Assembly (NCBI RefSeq): GCF_001482195.1
Contig: NZ_KQ759763.1
Span: forward strand, 3,571,559 to 3,635,558
Origin: Luteimonas abyssi
Lineage (GTDB): Bacteria; Pseudomonadota; Gammaproteobacteria; Xanthomonadales; Xanthomonadaceae
Direction of reading: 5' to 3'
DNA: 64,000 nucleotides
The notes beneath the pieces are model-generated. The model saw only the letters and a list, made by a program, of their open reading frames with translations. It searched no databases and was not told where the DNA came from. Of the stretch, positions 49,447 to 59,238 are shown piece after piece; position 1 is the first letter of the stretch, and every line of letters starts with the position of its first letter. The position numbers and the translations under genes were made by a program.

Positions 49447-50076
49447 TCAGATCACCCGCAGCGTGATCGCCTTGAGCACCGCACGGGTGCGATCGCGGGT
49501 GCCGAGCTTGTCGAGGATCACCGACACGTAGTTCTTCACCGTGCCCTCGGCCAGGAACAGCGAGCGCGCGATTTCGCGGTTCGAATAGCCGCCGGCGAGC
49601 AGACGCAGGATCGCGACCTCGCGCGGGTTGAAGGTATCCAGCGGCTCGCGGTCGTCGTGGAAGCGGTAGCGCGCGCGCACGGGGTCGGTCGCCACCGGCT
49701 GCAGCAATGTCTCGCCGTCCGCGAGGCGCGCGATGGCGTCGCGCAGGTCGTCCGGTGCGGCATCCTTGAGCAGGAACCCCTGCGCGCCGGCGTCTGCGGC
49801 CTGCAGCAACAGGTCGGGTTCGTCGAAGGTGGTCAGCAGCAGCACCGGCGTCGCGTCGCCGCGCGCGCGCAGGCGGCGCAGGGCCTCCAGACCGTCCAGC
49901 CCGGGCATGCGGATGTCGGTGAGCACCACATCCACGGTCGTCGTGCCCAGCGCCTCCAGCAGCGCCTCGCCGCTGTCGGCTTCGAACGCGACCTGGATGT
50001 CCTCGCGTTCCAGCAGGGCGCGCAGGCCTGCGCGCACCAGGGCCTGGTCGTCGGCGAGGGCGACCCGCAGGGTCAT
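49447..50076 (-). CDS. NarL/LuxR-family response regulator (DesR-like)
   Basis: 209 aa. Receiver domain with [16 protein letters not shown] and the phospho-acceptor Asp in [12 protein letters not shown]. The LuxR helix-turn-helix ([39 protein letters not shown]) is at about 143-190. Cognate partner of the sensor kinase whose stop overlaps its start (ATGA). Confidence 0.95.
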   Translation of the reverse strand: MTLRVALADDQALVRAGLRALLEREDIQVAFEADSGEALLEALGTTTVDVVLTDIRMPGLDGLEALRRLRARGDATPVLLLTTFDEPDLLLQAADAGAQGFLLKDAAPDDLRDAIARLADGETLLQPVATDPVRARYRFHDDREPLDTFNPREVAILRLLAGGYSNREIARSLFLAEGTVKNYVSVILDKLGTRDRTRAVLKAITLRVI

Positions 50077-51185
50077 GCCGGCAGGCTCGCATCGATGCGC
50101 AGCGCCCCGCGCGTACCGGTCGACAGGCGCAGCTCGCCGCCGGCATTCGCGATGCGTTCGCGCATGCCGGCCAACCCGTTGCCCTCCTGCAGCGGGCCCG
50201 GCAGGCGGCCGTCGTCCTCGATCGCGATCTGCAGGGCATCGGCGTCGCGGTCTATCGCCAGGCGGACCTGCACGGTGCGTGCGTTCGCGTGGCGCGCGCT
50301 GTTGGTCAGGGCTTCCTGCACCATGCGCAGGATCGCCTCGGCGACGCCGGGGTCGGCCACCCGCACGTCGTCGTCGATCTCGAGCACGAGCCGTGGGCGC
50401 GGAAACGGCGCGGCCAGTGCACGCAAGGCGGTGGCCAGATCGAACCCCCGCGCGTCGCGGATGGCCTGCACGACGTCGCGGATATCGCCCAGCAGTTCGG
50501 ACGACAGGCGCTGCGAAAGCATCAGCTCGGGTCGCGCGGCAAGCCCGGGAACGGCCGCCAATGCGCGCAGGTTGAGGGTCAGCGCCGTGAGTTTGTGGCC
50601 GGCGATGTCGTGAAGCTCGCGCGCCACGCGCAGGCGTTCGCCGTCGCGTGCGCTGTCGGCCAGCAGGGCGCGGGTGGCGAGGAGATCGGCGTTCACGCGG
50701 GCCAGCGCATCACGTGCGTCTTCGGCGGTACGCAGGTAATGGGCGGTGAGCGCGGCGAAGCCCTGGAACCCCAGATACAGCAGGGTCACCGTCAGCGGCG
50801 CGGCATGCCCCGCGGCCACCAGGATCGCCAGCTGCGCCGCATTGACCGCCAGCAGCGCCGGAAGCACCCGTGGCCACGACCAGAACGAGGCGACCAGTCC
50901 GGCCCAGATCACCAGCAAGACCTGGGGCGTGCCGATCCGCGGATGCAACCACACCAGGGCCAGCGCCAGGATCGGCATCGCCGCCAGGACGAGGCGCGAG
51001 ACGCGTGGCGCGCGTACCCGGATCGGTTCGAAGACGAACATCGCGATGGCGAACGCGAACAGCAGCAGCCAACCTGCGATCGCGTGTTCGCCGGGGAGCC
51101 AGCGCAACGACAGGCCCACTGCGGCGAGCGCGCACAACGCGGCCAGGTGCATCGGGTGCAGCAGGGTACGCAAGGCGTGAGGCAT
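50073..51185 (-). CDS. DesK-type sensor histidine kinase
   Basis: 370-aa membrane kinase. Five or six N-terminal transmembrane helices (about 8-160) form the sensor, then HisKA_3 with [17 protein letters not shown] (phospho-acceptor His) and a HATPase with [14 protein letters not shown] and DDGRLPG...[16 protein letters not shown]. This topology is that of DesK, which senses membrane thickness. ATG 51185. Operon with the response regulator. Confidence 0.92.
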   Translation of the reverse strand: MPHALRTLLHPMHLAALCALAAVGLSLRWLPGEHAIAGWLLLFAFAIAMFVFEPIRVRAPRVSRLVLAAMPILALALVWLHPRIGTPQVLLVIWAGLVASFWSWPRVLPALLAVNAAQLAILVAAGHAAPLTVTLLYLGFQGFAALTAHYLRTAEDARDALARVNADLLATRALLADSARDGERLRVARELHDIAGHKLTALTLNLRALAAVPGLAARPELMLSQRLSSELLGDIRDVVQAIRDARGFDLATALRALAAPFPRPRLVLEIDDDVRVADPGVAEAILRMVQEALTNSARHANARTVQVRLAIDRDADALQIAIEDDGRLPGPLQEGNGLAGMRERIANAGGELRLSTGTRGALRIDASLPA

Positions 51186-51688
51186 GCCGCCATGCTGCGA
51201 CGCCGATGCCGACCAGGGCAATGCCGTCGGCGTCGAAAGTGACTTTCGGCAGGGCGCCGTGCTGACGTCCGGCCGCAGTCGGTGCGGCAGCGGATCGCCA
51301 TGCTGGTGCCCGACGCCGCCATTCGACGACACGCCCATGCCCCACCGCCCGCCTGAAAGACCGGACTGTCGGTCCTCCCGGTCCGATCCGGACCCTGGCG
51401 ACGCCCCGCGCCGCATTGCCGATGGAGGGACTCCCCACGGGCGCGATGTCGAAGGAGGCGCTGCGATCCGCCGGCGTCCTGGGGGCCGGGCGCGATCGCG
51501 TTGCAGCTCGTGCGGCGATGTCTCGCACGTCGGCGTGTCGCCGAGCGCGCGGGACTTGCGGACGGATCGTCTTCCGGCTGATCCGGCTGCGGTCGAGACG
51601 ACAGGACGAAACACGTCGCGGGCCTCCGACACACCGCGAATGGGGCGTCGGCAGACCATGCGGGCGCATCCGGCCCGCGCCTGGTGAC
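51186..51688. other. 500-base spacer without a recognisable gene
   Basis: Between the DesK-like kinase and tyrB, both on the minus strand. Open frames exist on both strands, but their translations are Arg/Pro/Ser-rich with no recognisable domain and no good ribosome-binding site. The kinase promoter must be here. No terminator hairpin seen. Confidence 0.5.
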
Positions 51689-52891
51689 TCAGCCGGCGGA
51701 GACCGTGGACACGGCGTCGGCCACGTAATCCAGGTTGCGGGTGTTGAGGGCGGCCACGCAGATGCGACCGGTGCCCACCGCGTAGATCGCGAACTCCTCG
51801 CGCAGGCGATCCACCTGCGCGCGGGTCAGGCCCGAATAGGAGAACATGCCGGCCTGGGCGTTGATGAAGGCGAAATCGCCGGCACCCCTTGCCTCCAGGC
51901 GCGACACCAGTCCTTCCCGCAGGGTATGGATGCGCGTGCGCATCTCGCCCAGTTCCTGCTCCCACATCGTCCGCAGTTCGGGCTCGTTGAGCACGCCCGA
52001 GACCAGCAGCGCACCGTGCGCGGGCGGGCTCGAGTAATTGGCGCGGATCAGGCGCTTGATCTGCGACTGCACGCGCCGCGCCTCGTCGGCATCGGCCGAC
52101 ACCACCGACAGCGCGCCGGTGCGCTCGCCGTACAGCGAGAACGACTTCGAGTAGGAACTGGCGACGATGAAGTTCGAGATGCCGGACTCGGCCAGCAGGC
52201 GGATCGCCGCGGCGTCGTCCTCGATGCCCTTGTCGAAGCCCTGGTAGGCGATGTCGATGAACGGCACCAGGCCGCGCTCGGCCAGCACGGCGATCACCTG
52301 CCGCCACTGGTCCACGCTCAGATCGGCGCCGGTCGGGTTGTGGCAGCACGCATGCAGCAGCACCACGGTGCCGGCCTCGAAGCGCCGCAGATCGGCCAGC
52401 ATGCCGTCGAAGTCGAGGCCGTGGCGCTGTGCGTCGAAGTAGGTGTAGTCCAGCACTTCGAAGCCCGCCGCGCCGAACACCGCGCGGTGGTTCTCCCAAC
52501 TGGGGTTGCTGATCGCGATCCGTGCCGTCGGCAGCGCATGCTTCAGCAGCTCCGCGCCCACCCGCAGCGCGCCGCTGCCGCCCACCGTCTGCGCGGTGCC
52601 CACGCGGCCGGCGGCGAGCAGGGCGGAGTCCGCGCCGAACAGCAACTGCTGGGTGGCGCGGGTGTAGGCCGGCAGGCCGTCGATGGGCAGGTAGCCGCGG
52701 GCGGTGCCTTCGTCGGCGAGGCGACGTTCGACCGCCTGCACCGCGCGCAGCAGCGGGATGCGGCCGTCCTCGTCGTAATAGATGCCCACGCCAAGGTTCA
52801 CCTTGTGGGGACGGGCGTCGGCGTTGTACGCCTCGGTCAGGCTCAGGATCGGATCGCCCGGAACCTGTTCAACATGTGCGAAAACGGACAC
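51689..52891 (-). CDS. tyrB: Aromatic amino acid aminotransferase
   Basis: 400-aa class I PLP-dependent transferase. HACCHNPTGADLS, PFIDIAYQGFDKG and the PLP lysine in SSYSKSFSLYGERTG are characteristic of the aspartate/tyrosine aminotransferase subgroup I. It transaminates tyrosine, phenylalanine and perhaps aspartate. Starts SVFAHVEQVPGDPILSLTEAYNAD. Placed with phhA, it suggests phenylalanine to tyrosine to 4-hydroxyphenylpyruvate catabolism. Confidence 0.92.
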   Translation of the reverse strand: MSVFAHVEQVPGDPILSLTEAYNADARPHKVNLGVGIYYDEDGRIPLLRAVQAVERRLADEGTARGYLPIDGLPAYTRATQQLLFGADSALLAAGRVGTAQTVGGSGALRVGAELLKHALPTARIAISNPSWENHRAVFGAAGFEVLDYTYFDAQRHGLDFDGMLADLRRFEAGTVVLLHACCHNPTGADLSVDQWRQVIAVLAERGLVPFIDIAYQGFDKGIEDDAAAIRLLAESGISNFIVASSYSKSFSLYGERTGALSVVSADADEARRVQSQIKRLIRANYSSPPAHGALLVSGVLNEPELRTMWEQELGEMRTRIHTLREGLVSRLEARGAGDFAFINAQAGMFSYSGLTRAQVDRLREEFAIYAVGTGRICVAALNTRNLDYVADAVSTVSAG

Positions 52892-53080
52892 GGCGGGACT
52901 CGCTGGCTGGAAGACGAGACCGCCGCCTGCGCGGCGGCGGGGCCGGCCATGATAACGCGCGCATGCCCTCGCCCCGCCGCGGCGTCACGTGAGCGCCCGC
53001 CTCATCGTCCCGGCGGCGGGCCCTGCGCGATCCGCCGCTGTGACGACGGCTGGGGTCGCCCGGCCCGGCCGGTGCCGCGA

Positions 53081-55237
53081 TCACCCGGCCGGCGCCGGCG
53101 CCCGCGACCAATCCCATTGCAGTCCGACGGTGTAGCGTCGCTCGGCACCGGGCTCGTAGAAGCGCCCGTTGCCTTCGTTGACGATCACCGAGCCGATATG
53201 GCGCGTGTCGAACACGTTGTCGACGCGCGCGAAGGCGCGCAGCCTGCCGTGGCGGGTGCGCCAGTCGCGACTGCCGGCCAGGTGCAGCAGGGCGTGGCCG
53301 GCGGCGCGCTCGCTGTCGAGATCGTTGACCGCCACATCGCCCAGCGCCTCGCCTTCCAGCGACGCCGACCAGTCCGCGTGCCGCCAGCGCAGGCGGGCAT
53401 GCAGTTGCTGCTCGGCGACGCCGGGAATGCGCGTCCCGGCCGGCACCACGGTGTCGGGCACGGTGCACCCGGCGGCCTGGCAGATACCGTATTCGCTGCG
53501 GAAAGTGGCATCCAGCCAGGTCCACGCCAGCTGCAGGTCCCAGCCCTCGCCCAGCGGCGTGGCGAATGCGGCTTCCGCGCCCTGGCGCCGGGCCTGGCCC
53601 ACGTTGCGGAAGCTGCTGCGCCCGCCCACGTTGCGCGCGACCGCCAGCTCGTCGTCGGTGTCGGCGCGGAACAGCGCCGCCTCCAGCGACCAGCCCGCCG
53701 CGCCGCGCCATTTGAGGCCGATCTCCAGGTTGTCGCTGGTCGCCGGCTGCAGGTCGAACGCCAGCCCGGCGCCGCCATCGGTGCGATAGGACAATTCGTT
53801 GAAGGTCGGGGTCTCGAAGCCACGCCCCATCGACGCGTACACGCGTACCGCCTCGTCGGGAGCGAACGTCAACCCGGCCACCGGCGCGGTCTGCCGGTAG
53901 CGCACGCGTCCGCTGTCGTCGGGGTTGGCGCCGGTGACGTAGAAGTCGTCCGACTCGAACGTCACCTCGCTGTGGCGCACGCCGGCCAGCAGCGACCAGC
54001 GCGGCGCGAACTGCCACCACGCCTGCGCGTAGCCGTCGGCGTTCTCCAACGTGTTGCGCTCGTCGCGACGCAGCGCACCGCGCACGCCCAGCCGCTCGCC
54101 GACGAAGTTCTCCCAGCCGCGCCGGGTCTGCCGCTGCCGGTCGAGATTGGTGCCCAGGGTGATCTCGAACGGCCGCGCGGCCAGCGCGCCCTCCCAGGTC
54201 CAGCGCGCGTCCACGCCGTCGTAGCGGTTGTCGAGGTCGATCACGCCGCCGGCGTGCAGCGGGCCGGCCTGTGGCGCCGGTGGGATCGGCAGGAACTGCA
54301 CCACGTCGCGACCGCCGCCGTATGCGCGCAGTTGCACGGTCTGCGCGTCGCCGAGACCGTGCTCGTAGACCGCGCCGATCTGCTGCTGGCGGATGGTCTT
54401 GCGGGTGTCGTACTGGTGCGCGACCGCCACCGCCTGGCGTGGATCGGTGCGTGCCTGGTCGGCGGTCAGGCCGAGCGGGTCCTGCGCGTCGACGTCGATC
54501 CAGTTGGCGACCAGATCCAGCCGGCGCCGTGCGCCCAGGTCCGCGTGGAACTTGAGATTGGCGATGTCGCGCCGCGCCGCGCTGTGGTCGCGCCAGCCGT
54601 CGGTGTCGTAGCGCGACAGCGCGAGGTTGTAGCCGGTGCGCTGCGTGCCGCCGAGCAGTTGCGTGGCCAGCAGCTGGCTGTCGTGGCTGCCGGTGCTGGC
54701 GCGGACCCGCCAGGGATCGCCGGCGCGGCCATCGGCACTCCACATTTCGACCACGCCCCCGGAGGAATTGCCGTGCAGCGCCGAGAACGGCCCGCGGATC
54801 ACGTCGATCCGGTCGCCGCCGGTCAGGCTGAAGTGCGACAGCTGGCCCTGCCCGTCGGGCATCGACGCCGGGATGCCGTCCACGTACAGGCGGACGCCGC
54901 GGACACCGAAGGTCGCACGCGAACCGAAGCCGCGGATCGACAGCTGGGTGTCCTGGGCCAGATTGTGGCGGTCGCGCGCGAGCAGGCCGGGCACGCCGCC
55001 CAACGCATCGGAGACATCCGCACCGACCCGGGCCGGATCGGCGGCGAGATCCACCGTCGCGGTGGAGGCCGGCGTGTCGAACGCGCCGACGCCGCGCAGG
55101 CGGGTGCCTTGCACGGTCACCCGATCGAGGGTCCGCGCGGTGCTGGCAGGCGTGGTCGGGGCGGCGTCGGCCGGGCGTTCGATGGGCGCAGTGGCCCCGG
55201 CCTGCGCGATCGCGCAGGCCAGGCAGGTCATGAGCAT
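53081..55237 (-). CDS. TonB-dependent outer-membrane receptor
   Basis: 718 aa. A short signal peptide (MLMTCLACAIAQAGA) is followed by a linker and a plug domain (LGGVPGLLARDRHNLAQDTQLSIRGFGSRATFGVRGVRLYVDGIP...IDVIRGPFSALHGNSSGGVVE). The 22-strand barrel follows, with regularly spaced aromatic strand ends. It transports a chelate or small nutrient using TonB/ExbBD; the ligand is not evident. It lies between tyrB and phhA on the same strand, so an aromatic or iron-related ligand is conceivable. Confidence 0.93.
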   Translation of the reverse strand: MLMTCLACAIAQAGATAPIERPADAAPTTPASTARTLDRVTVQGTRLRGVGAFDTPASTATVDLAADPARVGADVSDALGGVPGLLARDRHNLAQDTQLSIRGFGSRATFGVRGVRLYVDGIPASMPDGQGQLSHFSLTGGDRIDVIRGPFSALHGNSSGGVVEMWSADGRAGDPWRVRASTGSHDSQLLATQLLGGTQRTGYNLALSRYDTDGWRDHSAARRDIANLKFHADLGARRRLDLVANWIDVDAQDPLGLTADQARTDPRQAVAVAHQYDTRKTIRQQQIGAVYEHGLGDAQTVQLRAYGGGRDVVQFLPIPPAPQAGPLHAGGVIDLDNRYDGVDARWTWEGALAARPFEITLGTNLDRQRQTRRGWENFVGERLGVRGALRRDERNTLENADGYAQAWWQFAPRWSLLAGVRHSEVTFESDDFYVTGANPDDSGRVRYRQTAPVAGLTFAPDEAVRVYASMGRGFETPTFNELSYRTDGGAGLAFDLQPATSDNLEIGLKWRGAAGWSLEAALFRADTDDELAVARNVGGRSSFRNVGQARRQGAEAAFATPLGEGWDLQLAWTWLDATFRSEYGICQAAGCTVPDTVVPAGTRIPGVAEQQLHARLRWRHADWSASLEGEALGDVAVNDLDSERAAGHALLHLAGSRDWRTRHGRLRAFARVDNVFDTRHIGSVIVNEGNGRFYEPGAERRYTVGLQWDWSRAPAPAG

Positions 55238-55323
55238 GGTGTTCCGTGGGACAGCGACGTGGAACCCACAGTGTGCCTGCAGCGGCTTCTACGTACGATC
55301 AAGCCGTGCGTGCGGCATCGCGC

Positions 55324-56223
55324 TCACACGTCGCCATCGGTCGCCCACCCTTCGCCGGTGCCGCGCTGGAACACGCGATCGTCGTCGCGCACGCCGCCGG
55401 CCGGCAGCGAATCCTGCGCCGCCAGACGCGCATAGATCGGCGTGAAGTCGGGCCGCGTAGCCTCCATCAGCTGCTCGAAGCCCTCGATGACGAAGTACGT
55501 CTTCTGGAAGGTGTCGATGCGGTAGCGCGTGCGCATGATCCGCTCCAGGTCGAAGCCGATCCGGTTGGGCGCGGCGCTGTCGAGGGCATGGATGCTCTCG
55601 CCCTTCGACGACACGATCCCGGCGCCGTAGATGCGCAGCCCGTCCGGCGTGTCGATCAGGCCGAACTCCACCGTGTACCAGTACAGCCGGGTCAGGTATT
55701 GCAGCGCCTCGGGGTCGATGCCGTGCGCCTTCACCCCGCCCTGCCCGTACGCCTGCATGTAATCGGCGAAGACCGGGTTCATGAGCAGCGGCACGTGGCC
55801 GAACAGGTCGTGGAAGAGATCGGGTTCCTCGATGTAGTCGATCTGGTCCGGGCGGCGGATCCACCAAGTCACCGGAAAACGCCGGTTCGCCAGATGGTCG
55901 AAGAAGTCGAGCTCGGGCAGCAGGCCCTCCACGCCGATCAGTGTCCAGCCGGTGGCCGCTTGCAGTTCGACGTTGAGGTCGGCGAATTTCGGGATCCGGT
56001 CGGGGGTCATGCCCATCGCGTCCTGCGCCTGCAGGAATTCGTCGCAGGCACGGCCGACCAGCAGTTCGCGCTGGCGTGCGTACAGCGTGGCCCAGGTCGC
56101 ATGGTCGTCGGCGCTGTAGCCGTCCCACGGCTGCTCGACGATGCCGGTGGCATAGACCGGCACCTTGCCCTTGTCGGTGTGCAGGTTCTCGACGCGGCGT
56201 GGCGTGGTCTCGACGGCATTCAT
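55324..56223 (-). CDS. phhA: Phenylalanine 4-monooxygenase
   Basis: 299-aa pterin-dependent aromatic amino acid hydroxylase converting phenylalanine to tyrosine. Iron ligands are the two His of FHDLFGHVPLL and the Glu of YWYTVEFGLI. The region YIEEPDLFHDLFGHVPLL is family-defining. No regulatory ACT domain, as usual in bacteria. ATG 56223 has GGGAG 7 nt upstream. Divergent from the Lrp-type regulator at 56353. Confidence 0.97.
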   Translation of the reverse strand: MNAVETTPRRVENLHTDKGKVPVYATGIVEQPWDGYSADDHATWATLYARQRELLVGRACDEFLQAQDAMGMTPDRIPKFADLNVELQAATGWTLIGVEGLLPELDFFDHLANRRFPVTWWIRRPDQIDYIEEPDLFHDLFGHVPLLMNPVFADYMQAYGQGGVKAHGIDPEALQYLTRLYWYTVEFGLIDTPDGLRIYGAGIVSSKGESIHALDSAAPNRIGFDLERIMRTRYRIDTFQKTYFVIEGFEQLMEATRPDFTPIYARLAAQDSLPAGGVRDDDRVFQRGTGEGWATDGDV

Positions 56224-56280
56224 GGCGCGCTCCCGGGCGGCGATGTGGATTTCCAGCCTAGCGCTGAAACCGCGCAATCT

Positions 56281-56346
56281 GCTTGCGTTGTTGCTCGACA
56301 TCCCGGAATTGGCGCAACATATCGACCATCTGCAACGATATGACGC
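56281..56346. promoter_or_regulatory. Repeated GCAAC elements between phhA and the Lrp-type regulator
   Basis: GCAACATATCGAC (56314-56326) and GCAACGATATGACGC (56332-56346) are direct repeats 18 bases apart, and GCTTGCGTTGTTGC (56281-56294) is a similar element inverted. The spacing fits a multimeric Lrp/AsnC operator in the 129-base divergent region. Confidence 0.55.
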
Positions 56347-56352
56347 AATAAA

Positions 56353-56841
56353 ATGTCGTCGACCGTGTTCGATCGCCTCGACCTCCTGCTGCTGGCGGAA
56401 CTCCAGCGCGGAGGCCGGCTCACCAATGCCGAGCTCGCCGAACGCGTCCACCTGTCGCCGTCGGCCACCCTGCGCCGGGTGCAGCGGCTGGAACGGGACG
56501 GCGTGATCGCCGGTTACCGGGCCGAGGTCGATCCGGAGCGCATCGGCCTCGGGCTTCAGGCGTTCGTGCGTGTGCAGCTGGAGCGCCATGGGACGGTCAC
56601 GGTGGAGCGCTTCGCCGCGGCCGTCGACGCCTGGGATGAAGTGGTGGCCTGCCACGCGCTGACCGGGGACATGGATTACCTGCTCCACGTCATCGTGCAG
56701 GATCTCGATCACTTCTCGCGGTTCCTGCTCGACCGCCTGCTCAACGAGAGCGGCGTGGCGGACGTGAATTCCAGCTTCGTGCTGCGCACCGTCAAGCGGT
56801 TCGGCGGCCTGCCGTTGCCGCGCGAGGCCGCGGAACGCTGA
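56353..56841 (+). CDS. Lrp/AsnC family transcriptional regulator
   Basis: 162 aa. N-terminal helix-turn-helix (ELQRGGRLTNAELAERVHLSPSATLRRVQRLERDGVI) followed by an AsnC/RAM ligand domain (ALTGDMDYLLHVIVQDLDHFSRFLLDRLL). Such regulators sense amino acids. Divergent from phhA, which is the typical placement for a phenylalanine-responsive activator. Confidence 0.93.
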   Translation: MSSTVFDRLDLLLLAELQRGGRLTNAELAERVHLSPSATLRRVQRLERDGVIAGYRAEVDPERIGLGLQAFVRVQLERHGTVTVERFAAAVDAWDEVVACHALTGDMDYLLHVIVQDLDHFSRFLLDRLLNESGVADVNSSFVLRTVKRFGGLPLPREAAER

Positions 56842-56918
56842 CGCTACACTGTGCCGGCTCGCCGCGGCCACCGGCGGCGCCCGTCCAGGGGGAACGTGGC
56901 CGACAAGGAGTCCGGACC

Positions 56919-57110
56919 GTGCGCCTTCTGCTCGCCCTGCTACTGCCCTGGCTGCAGTTCTTCACCATCGGCCGCCCGTTCGCGGGCCTGATCTGCCTGG
57001 TGCTGCAGATCACCCTGATCGGCTGGATCCCGGCCGCGATCTGGTCCGTCTATGCGCTCAGCCAGTACAAGACCGACCGGAAGATCGCCCGCGCGCTCGC
57101 GTCGCGCTGA
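56919..57110 (+). CDS. YqaE/Pmp3-like small membrane protein
   Basis: 63 aa with two hydrophobic helices (LLLALLLPWLQFFTIGRPFAGLICLVLQITLIGWIPAAIW) and a basic tail (YKTDRKIARALASR), the architecture of the Pmp3/YqaE family of stress-related proteolipids. GTG start at 56919 with AAGGAG 8 nt upstream. The methyltransferase gene starts 2 bases after its stop codon. Confidence 0.78.
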   Translation: MRLLLALLLPWLQFFTIGRPFAGLICLVLQITLIGWIPAAIWSVYALSQYKTDRKIARALASR

Positions 57111-57111
57111 A

Positions 57112-57891
57112 ATGGATGTGATCGCCTACAACCGCAACGCCTGGAACCGGGAGGCGGAGGGCGGCAGCGCGTGGTCGATTCCGGTCGACGCCGACACGAT
57201 CGCGGCGGCCCGCACCGGCGACTGGTCGGTGGTGCTGACGCCGCTGCGGGCGGTGCCGCGCGACTGGTTCGGCGACGTCGCAGGCCGCGACGTGCTCTGC
57301 CTGGCCTCGGGCGGCGGACAGCAGGCGCCGGTGCTGGCGGCGGCCGGCGCCACGGTGACCAGCTTCGACCTCTCCGACGCGCAGCTCGATCGCGACCGCA
57401 CCCTGGCGCAGGCCCACGGCCTGCCGCTGTGCTGCGTACAGGGCGACATGCGCGATCTGTCCGCGTTCGGCGACGGCTGTTTCGATCTCGTCTTCCATCC
57501 GGTGTCGAACGTGTTCGTACCCGAGATACGGCCGGTGTGGGACGCGTGCCACCGTGTGTTGCGGCCGGGCGGCGTGTTGCTGGTCGGCTTCATGAACCCG
57601 GCGCTGTTCCTGTTCGATTTCGACGAATCGACCGACAGCGGGCAGCTGGTGGCGAAGTACCCGGCACCGTATGCCGAGCCCGGCAGCCTCGATGCCGACG
57701 CGCGCGCCCGCTTCGAACGCAGCGGCCGGCCGGCCGAGTTCGGCCACTCGCTGCAGGACCAGATCGGCGGCCAGCTCGAGGCCGGTTTCATGCTGACGGG
57801 GCTGTACGAGGACGGTTGGGCCGAGACCGCGATGCCGTTCGGACGTTACGCACCGGTCGCGGTGGCGACGCGCGCGATCAAGCCGGTCTGA
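57112..57891 (+). CDS. Class I SAM-dependent methyltransferase
   Basis: 259 aa. Motif I is DVLCLASGGGQQAPVLAAAGATVTSFDLSDAQL, followed by VQGDMRDLSAFGDGCFDLVFHPVSNVFV and VLRPGGVLLVGFMNPALFLFD. The N terminus YNRNAWNREAEGG is typical of a group of small-molecule methyltransferases of unknown substrate. Translationally adjacent to the YqaE-like gene. Confidence 0.88.
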   Translation: MDVIAYNRNAWNREAEGGSAWSIPVDADTIAAARTGDWSVVLTPLRAVPRDWFGDVAGRDVLCLASGGGQQAPVLAAAGATVTSFDLSDAQLDRDRTLAQAHGLPLCCVQGDMRDLSAFGDGCFDLVFHPVSNVFVPEIRPVWDACHRVLRPGGVLLVGFMNPALFLFDFDESTDSGQLVAKYPAPYAEPGSLDADARARFERSGRPAEFGHSLQDQIGGQLEAGFMLTGLYEDGWAETAMPFGRYAPVAVATRAIKPV

Positions 57892-58039
57892 TGCCGGCCG
57901 GCCTGATGCCGCGTCGCAGTGACGAGGTCGTGCCGCACGCCGGCGAAACGATCTGACACGCACCGGCACGGCCTGGCGCACCGGAACCCGTCCGGAACGG
58001 CGGTCCGTCGGCGCCGGACAGGAGCGAACGCGCGTCGCG

Positions 58040-59086
58040 CTAGCCGCAGACCTGCGCATCGCGCCGGAACGGATTGAGCCGGCGCACCCAGGTGCTGCCG
58101 CAATCGACCTCGTCGGCCGCCGGTTCCGGCGCGGTCGGGGCCGGCCGCGGCGCGAGCGCCGCCGCGCGCTGCCGCTCGCGCTCGGCGATGGCGGCGCGGA
58201 TCTGCGGCATCGCCGCCAGCGCGGCGCGTTCGCCCTGCAGGATCGCCTGCGCGCGCTGCTCGAAGCTGGCCGGGCCGATCTCGTCGACCTGCGGCCGGAT
58301 CACCACCTCCGCCCGCGCGCGCTCCTCGGCACCGAGGCGTTGCCCCATGATCGCGATCGACTGGTTCACGATGCCCAGCAGGTGTTGCGGCGTACTGCCG
58401 CTGGCACGGGTGGAGATGTCCACGGCGATCACCAGGTCGGCGCCGAGCTGACGCGCGGCATCCACCGGCACCGGACTCACCACCCCGCCGTCGACGTAGC
58501 TGTGCTGGCCGATGCGCGCGGGTTCGAACACACCCGGCACGCTGCTCGATGCACGCACCGCCTGCCCGGTGTTGCCGCGCACGAAGACCACGCGGTCGCC
58601 GGTGTCCAGCCGCGTGGCCACGGCGGCGAAGGGCTTGCCCAGGCGCTCGATCGGCCGGCGGTCGACCTGCGCGTTGACGTAGTCCTGCAGCTTCTGGCCC
58701 TGGATCAGCCCGCCGGAAAACAGCCGCACGTCGCGGATGCTGGCCTCGTCCAGCGCCACCGACCGCTCCTGCAGGGCGAACGGATCCAGGCCGCTCGCGT
58801 ACAGCGCGCCGACCACGCTGCCGGCGCTGGTGCCGGCGACCACATCGGCCTCGATCCCATTCGCCTCCAGGATCTTGATCACCCCGATGTGCGCGAAGCC
58901 CTTGGCCGCGCCGCCGCCCAGCGCGAGCCCGATGCGCAACGGTGGTGGCGGAGGCGGTGCGGGGACCGTCGAGGCTGGCGGGGTGCGCACGGGCGTCGGT
59001 TCACGGACTTCGCGACCGCCGCAGGCGGCGAGCGCCAGGACGAGCACGAGACCGAACGGGCGGAACGAAGCGGATGCGTGGCGCAT
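58040..59086 (-). CDS. Patatin-like phospholipase lipoprotein (RssA-like)
   Basis: 348 aa. Lipobox LALAAC with a signal peptide, then a Pro-rich linker. The patatin domain has the oxyanion hole GGGAAKGFAHIG, nucleophile GTSAGS and catalytic Asp in YVDGG. It should hydrolyse acyl lipids in the periplasm or outer membrane. The C-terminal tail (PAADEVDCGSTWVRRLNPFRRDAQVCG) has two cysteines. ATG 59086. Confidence 0.9.
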   Translation of the reverse strand: MRHASASFRPFGLVLVLALAACGGREVREPTPVRTPPASTVPAPPPPPPLRIGLALGGGAAKGFAHIGVIKILEANGIEADVVAGTSAGSVVGALYASGLDPFALQERSVALDEASIRDVRLFSGGLIQGQKLQDYVNAQVDRRPIERLGKPFAAVATRLDTGDRVVFVRGNTGQAVRASSSVPGVFEPARIGQHSYVDGGVVSPVPVDAARQLGADLVIAVDISTRASGSTPQHLLGIVNQSIAIMGQRLGAEERARAEVVIRPQVDEIGPASFEQRAQAILQGERAALAAMPQIRAAIAERERQRAAALAPRPAPTAPEPAADEVDCGSTWVRRLNPFRRDAQVCG

Positions 59087-59238
59087 GGGAGGGCCGGGCC
59101 GGAAGCGACGCGCCAGCATACGCAGCCGCGGGCACGACCGACTGAAAGAATCCGCAATGCGATGACCGTCGGGCGTCCGATGCACGGGACGTGCCGGCCG
59201 AGGCGGGGTGGCGGACCGCCCCGCAGCTGTTCCCGGCG

